Source: Myrica gale
Lineage: Eukaryota > Streptophyta > Magnoliopsida > Fagales > Myricaceae
Assembly: GCA_963930655.1 (NCBI GenBank)
Contig: OZ005617.1
Coordinates: forward strand, 1,490,501 to 1,554,500
Length of the DNA: 64,000 nucleotides
Reading direction: 5' to 3'
In this document: positions 60,160-64,000 of the stretch, one piece after another
Numbering within the stretch: position 1 is the first letter of the stretch
Layout of the letters: each line of letters starts with the position of its first letter
Notes under the pieces: generated by a model
Database searches by the model: none
What the model saw: the letters and a program-made list of their open reading frames with translations, nothing else
What the model was told of the DNA's origin: nothing
Position numbers and translations under genes: made by a program

Positions 60160-61434
60160 GTGTCGGAGTGGATGTTGTTGAAGCTGAAGTGAGCTAGTGA
60201 AAGGGTTTAGGATTAGGAAGGCGGTAGTTTGGGCGCTTTGAAGTGAGGTTTATGAGTTACTGGGGGAAACACAAACGAGGTTTTTGAGTTGACTCGGTGA
60301 TAGGAAACATCCAAGTCCGTCGCTGAACTGTTTAACCATTCTGGGATTTTGACCGTCGAGGTTAAAAAACATAAACAATTCTCTCTTTCAATTTTTTTTG
60401 CGCAAAAAGATAACATTTTTTTCCACGCATTCTTTATTAAATGTTCTTTCTTACTGTCGGAGAACGGTGGCTAGGCTTCACGTTTGGGAGGAACTACGCC
60501 AAGCCAAATCCTGATTTAGAATCTGAGTTAGACACTGGCAAATCTTGTTAGAAATAAAAATTTTTACACTTTGATAAGTGAGCTTCTATATATAAGCCTA
60601 AAAACTCATACATCCCACATTGCTAAGCAATGTGGGACTACATCACTTTCAACAAATCTGTTGACAAATATCGCATGTGTAATCGGAACCGTTTTCTGGG
60701 TGTTTATGCAGCTCGATTTGCTATAGTTTGAAACAATAATACAAATAATGTTATTACTTATGCCAGAGTACTTGGGAGGAATTTTAGACATTTGAACAAG
60801 CCACTTAGAATGGTGGTAAGAAATCTGCAATAGCCAATAACCAACATCCACTTGTTACTACTACACAGATGGCCAGATGGTGAATTCAGCCATCAGAAAT
60901 ATGATAGCTTAAACCAATTTATAAGTATGAATCTAATATGGTAATAAAGTTCTTTGCCACATTAATGCACAACCATTGACTTAAGGTATCAAGAGTTGAC
61001 GAGCCAAAAGTATAAGGGATTCGACAAGTAGCCACATTGACGTGCCTAAAAAGTGAAATACAATTTTTTTTAAGAACGTGGACACTCTTATCTTTTAGGT
61101 TCCTTATATTAAGCTCATTAACTTTTTAATTTCGTCGATTTGCAGCCTCAGTTATATTAATCGTTAAATTAACTGAAAACAAAAAAGACATTTTTGCCCT
61201 CAACTTTGGAGAAACTCTCCTTTATGCTTTGTTGGCTAATTGAGGACAGAATAGTCTTTTTCTTTGTTTTCAGTTAGTTTTGACAGTCAATTTAAAGGGA
61301 AGGTGCAAATCTACGAAATTAGAAAGTTCTAATGTCATGAAAATAAAAGATGAAGTGGAAAATGTCATTATCCCAACTTAGGGATGCACTTTTCCCATAT
61401 TTTTTTTCCTATCTGGTTCAACTAACAAATAAGG
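60160..61434. other. Upstream region of the branching-enzyme-like gene, with a perfect hairpin
   Basis: The first few hundred bases should hold the promoter and leader of the branching-enzyme-like gene. At 60613-60637 there is a perfect palindrome with 12-nt arms (TCCCACATTGCT, one base, complement). No gene is recognised in the rest. Confidence 0.4.
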
Positions 61435-61615
61435 GTGCGTTTGCACTAAAAATTTCACAAAATATTTCACCAACTCACAATAAAATACTACAATATAATC
61501 TCTCTCTCCCATAAAAAAATATAAAAATTACAAAAAAATATAAAAAATTACTTATCTCTTCACTTTTTCACTAAACCCAATACCAAAAATTTTTCAACAC
61601 AAACATAACCTAAGT
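61435..61615. mobile_element. Probable MITE, GGTGCGTTTGCAC-type ends
   Basis: The left end GGGTGCGTTTGCAC and right end AACACAAACATAACC are imperfect complements, and the interior is AT-rich. The ends resemble those of the elements at 13970 and 50250, so it may be a distant relative. No target duplication was found. Confidence 0.4.
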
Positions 61616-62317
61616 CTAATGAATTACATCGAGGAAGAGCATGAACTACCCCTCCTCTTCCCTTCTCCCTCCCTTCCCTTTCCTTTTCTTGGGCACCAGT
61701 ACATAGATTGGGGAAACTAATTTGGCTGTTTCTTGGCATACTCCATTGGGCCAAATATGGTTGATCCAACTCTCACATTTGTGCTGCCAATCTCAAACTG
61801 CAGATATCAGAAAGTGCCATTATCAGTGGCAAGATCTTTATAGTGACCATCTCCTGCCTTCTTGAGAAAAAGAAGGAAGAGCATACAGAGGAGCGATTTG
61901 ACTTTGTTGCTCTGCAAATGCCCAATATAATGCCATTCTATGTCTTCAGGAAGCTACAAACACACAGTGAAAAAAAGAACGTAAAATTAAGGTCCAAGAA
62001 AAAACCTCAATTGAAACCTCACAAACACTTGAGCAAACAAAACCAGAAAGAGAGATGGAGAGAGACAGGCCTGAGGAGCTTTCTCGAGGATTTATTGGAC
62101 GTAGTTCTCGCCGAAGCAACGGTGGCCAGCGTCATAGGTGATGTTCGTTTTGAAGGTTTTTGTAGGATTTAGAGAGTTTTGTGAATTTTTATGTATTGTT
62201 AAAGTTGTATTAGTGTTTGTGTAGAGATTGATGATGTGTAAAAAAGTGATGATGATGTTTAAAGTTATTGTTTGTAGATTATTTTTATTGGGATGAATGG
62301 AAAAGATAAAAGAAAAT
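61616..62317. other. Intergenic, with a MITE copy at about 62150-62317
   Basis: About 62150-62317 is recognisably similar to the reverse complement of 770-1040 (shared GTGTTTGTGTAGA and GTTTGTAGATTATTTTTATT blocks), so it is a second copy of that AT-rich family. The rest shows no recognisable gene. Confidence 0.4.
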
Positions 62318-62595
62318 AAAATATTTAAATTTATGTTTATTTATAATATTTATTATAATTACGATTTTTTTTTAATTTTGATACAAATATAAAATATTTA
62401 AATTTATGATTATTTAAATAATTATTAAAATTAAAAAAATTTAATTTTGATATAAATGTAAAATATTTAAATTTATGATTTTTAAATATTTATTATAATT
62501 AAGATTTTTTAAATATTGATAAAAATGTAAAATATTTAAATTTATGATTATTTAAATATTTATTATAATATAAATATTTGAAATTAATTAAAAAA
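62318..62595. repeat. AT-rich minisatellite, about 4 copies of a ~70-bp unit
   Basis: The string AAAATATTTAAATTTATG recurs at 62318, 62391, 62460 and 62529, spaced 73, 69 and 69 bp. Copies differ by small changes and share TTTATTATAATTA-type interiors. It may be an expanded internal part of the adjacent MITE. Confidence 0.7.
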
Positions 62596-62839
62596 TAGAA
62601 AAACGAAATGAGAAAGTGGGAAAGTGGAAAGCAGAAGAACGAAAAAGAACTAAATGAGCTATTAAAATATTAAAATGCTGTAAAAATGGAAAAGTGCAAC
62701 TAAAAGTCTCATGTGCTCGGGTGGAAAGCAGGGGACACAGCCTGCCACGCGCAGGGGAAAAACATTGGAATTCTAACTTTATTTTGGTCTTTGCCGAACG
62801 TGAAGGTTTTGTGAATTCGAATTCAGCATTTTTTCAAAA

Positions 62840-62983
62840 AACGAACATAGCCTTGGTTTTCGAAACAGCCACCACCCGGACCCGTTCGGATACTTGACCC
62901 GAAGGCTTCGCCGCTTGACGGACCCGAAGCATGACCGAACGGAGCGCTGCCACGGCCGCGCCTTCAACCGCCGGAGCAGCCAT
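62840..62983 (-). pseudogene. Exon-1 fragment of a PLP-homeostasis protein gene (YggS/PROSC family)
   Basis: From ATG at 62983 the minus strand reads MAAPAVEGAAVAALRSVMLR, then VRQAAK, then SERVRVVAVSKTK. This is the N-terminus of the plant YggS/PROSC-type pyridoxal-phosphate-binding protein, whose conserved lysine lies in VAVSKTK. After KTK the family sequence is lost and a stop comes within a few codons. No further exons occur in the 60 kb to the left. Intact members have about 240 residues, so this is about one fifth of the gene. It is probably a truncated pseudogene or a fragment carried by a transposon. Confidence 0.75.
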
Positions 62984-63291
62984 GAGCTCATTGTGTAGGC
63001 AGAACGAGAGAACAAATGTACAAGAAGAAAACGCAAGGCCTGTGGACGTCGTCAGGCGAGGTGTTCGTTGCATATTTTCCCGTTTTTATTAATATTTAGG
63101 GACATAAATTTTTTGGCTGTCACGTATAATTAATAAAGTTTTTTCACAGACAATATATAAATGTTCTGAAGCTCGGACAAAAAAATTCGTATAGAATGGA
63201 ACGTTATGATATGAAGCAGCGCAGGGTAAAAAGAAAGATAGAGATTTTAATTAAATATCTTTCTTAATTTAGAAACTTTACTTAAAAAAAA

Positions 63292-63440
63292 GAGATAAAT
63301 ACAAAATTAGTCTATGTGATATACGCGAAAATCGAATCAGTCCTCGTGATAAGAAAAACATAAAATTTGTCTCTCTAATTTCAGAAATGGATAAAATCAG
63401 TCCTTAATGGGAGGACCAACGACAAGCGAAAGGGAAATAT
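63292..63440. mobile_element. Partial, diverged copy of the 9991-10221 MITE family
   Basis: From AGATAAATACAAAATTAG the sequence follows the 9991-10221 element (ATATACGCGAAAATCGA, ATTTCAGAAATGGATAAAATC) for about 150 bp. It then stops at the start of the foldback element near 63445. The right half and right terminal repeat are missing, so it was probably truncated by that later insertion. Confidence 0.65.
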
Positions 63441-63477
63441 ACAAATATCACACTGGGTGTTAATGACTTTTGTGAAA

Positions 63478-64000
63478 ACTCACCAGGTTTTAAAACGTTT
63501 CAAATTGCTTACTAGGCTTATCATTTTTGTATAAAAACTCACTGAACTCAATGTCATTAGCCCCGTTTAATGAAAAATCCATTACATCCAATCACAATAT
63601 GACACGTGTAACTAAATAATTTAACGGACCTCCCCCTTCACGCAACCTATGCCGACGGGTGGAGGAGGTCCACCCATGGCCCAGTTGGAGGGGGAGACCC
63701 TCCTCCCCCGGTGGCCAGAGGTGGAGGGGGGAGACCCTCCTCCCCCGGAGGCGCCAGGTGCTGAGGGGGATTCCCCCTCTACAGTGAAAAGGATCGAGGT
63801 GTTTTTTTAAAATTAATAATGTTTTTTTGTTAATTTTAGATTTATTTTTAATTTTTATTTATTTAGTGACACGTGTCATATTATGATTGGACGTGATGAA
63901 TTTCCCGTTAAACGAGGCTAACGACATTGAGTTCAGTGAGTTTTTATACAAAAATGATAAACCTAGTGAGTAATTCGAAACTTTTTAAAACCCGGTGAGT
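63478..64000. mobile_element. Long foldback element with GC-rich loop, cut by the window edge
   Basis: The left arm (63478-63610) and right arm (63868-64000) are inverted copies over about 130 bp, sharing ATCATTTTTGTATAAAAACT and GAACTCAATGTC. The right arm is still pairing at the last base, so the element runs on; its left end may start near 63445. The loop has G/C-rich tandem motifs (GGAGACCCTCCTCCCCCGG occurs twice). Confidence 0.82.

Noticed and set aside
1..64000. CRISPR arrays, operons, phage genes, rRNA
   Set aside because: No regularly spaced repeats with unique spacers, no bacterial gene organisation and no rRNA-like sequence were seen; the intron-rich genes are plant nuclear.

Overview
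The window is plant nuclear DNA, most likely from a eudicot. It has multi-exon genes with short GT-AG introns, AT-rich intergenic DNA full of small inverted-repeat transposons, a tRNA-derived SINE, and gene families specific to plants or plastids. The species cannot be named from the sequence alone.

Layout. (1) 0.2-5.1 kb: a small hAT element, then a complete GDP-L-galactose phosphorylase gene (VTC2/GGP, minus strand, 7 exons, 449 aa), the committed step of ascorbate synthesis. Its 5' leader carries the conserved upstream ORF that starts at ACG rather than ATG. (2) 5.6-14 kb: an AT-rich transposon field with several MITEs whose target-site duplications can be read, plus a truncated prohibitin fragment. 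(3) 14.9-23.4 kb, plus strand: an intact DUF212 family gene (168 aa), followed by a 13-exon condensin CAP-H gene that is broken in at least three places. (4) 24.5-31.8 kb: a SINE, a probable LTR remnant, an intact one-exon DUF4408/DUF761 gene (202 aa) and a non-LTR-type insertion with a 13-bp duplication. (5) 31.9-33.5 kb: an intact GT61 glycosyltransferase gene (3 exons, 454 aa). (6) 34.6-37.5 kb, minus: an RNase III-like (RTL3-type) pseudogene with three in-frame stops and a frameshift. (7) 37.8-40.1 kb: a deleted hAT element that keeps the N-terminus of its transposase, and an adjacent MITE. (8) 41.0-48.3 kb, minus: CCR4-NOT subunit CNOT9 (317 aa) with a tandemly duplicated exon 2. (9) 49.3-60.2 kb, minus: a complete 21-exon plastid starch-branching-enzyme-like gene (905 aa) whose GH13 catalytic aspartates are replaced. 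(10) 60.2-64 kb: MITEs, an AT-rich minisatellite, an exon-1 fragment of a PLP-binding (YggS/PROSC) protein gene and a long foldback element that runs off the window edge.

The genes are a normal mixed euchromatic set, not a cluster or operon: ascorbate synthesis, mRNA deadenylation, plastid glucan metabolism, cell-wall glycosylation, chromosome condensation. The most interesting signals are gene-internal. They are the CNOT9 duplicated exon, where a 50-nt gap should force either/or splicing; the non-ATG uORF of VTC2; the branching-enzyme-like protein with altered catalytic residues and a GC-AG intron; and a mosaic insertion in the dead CAP-H gene that looks copied from two other places in this window.

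Exon borders were deduced by eye from splice consensus, reading-frame continuity and remembered family sequences. No alignment or search was run.
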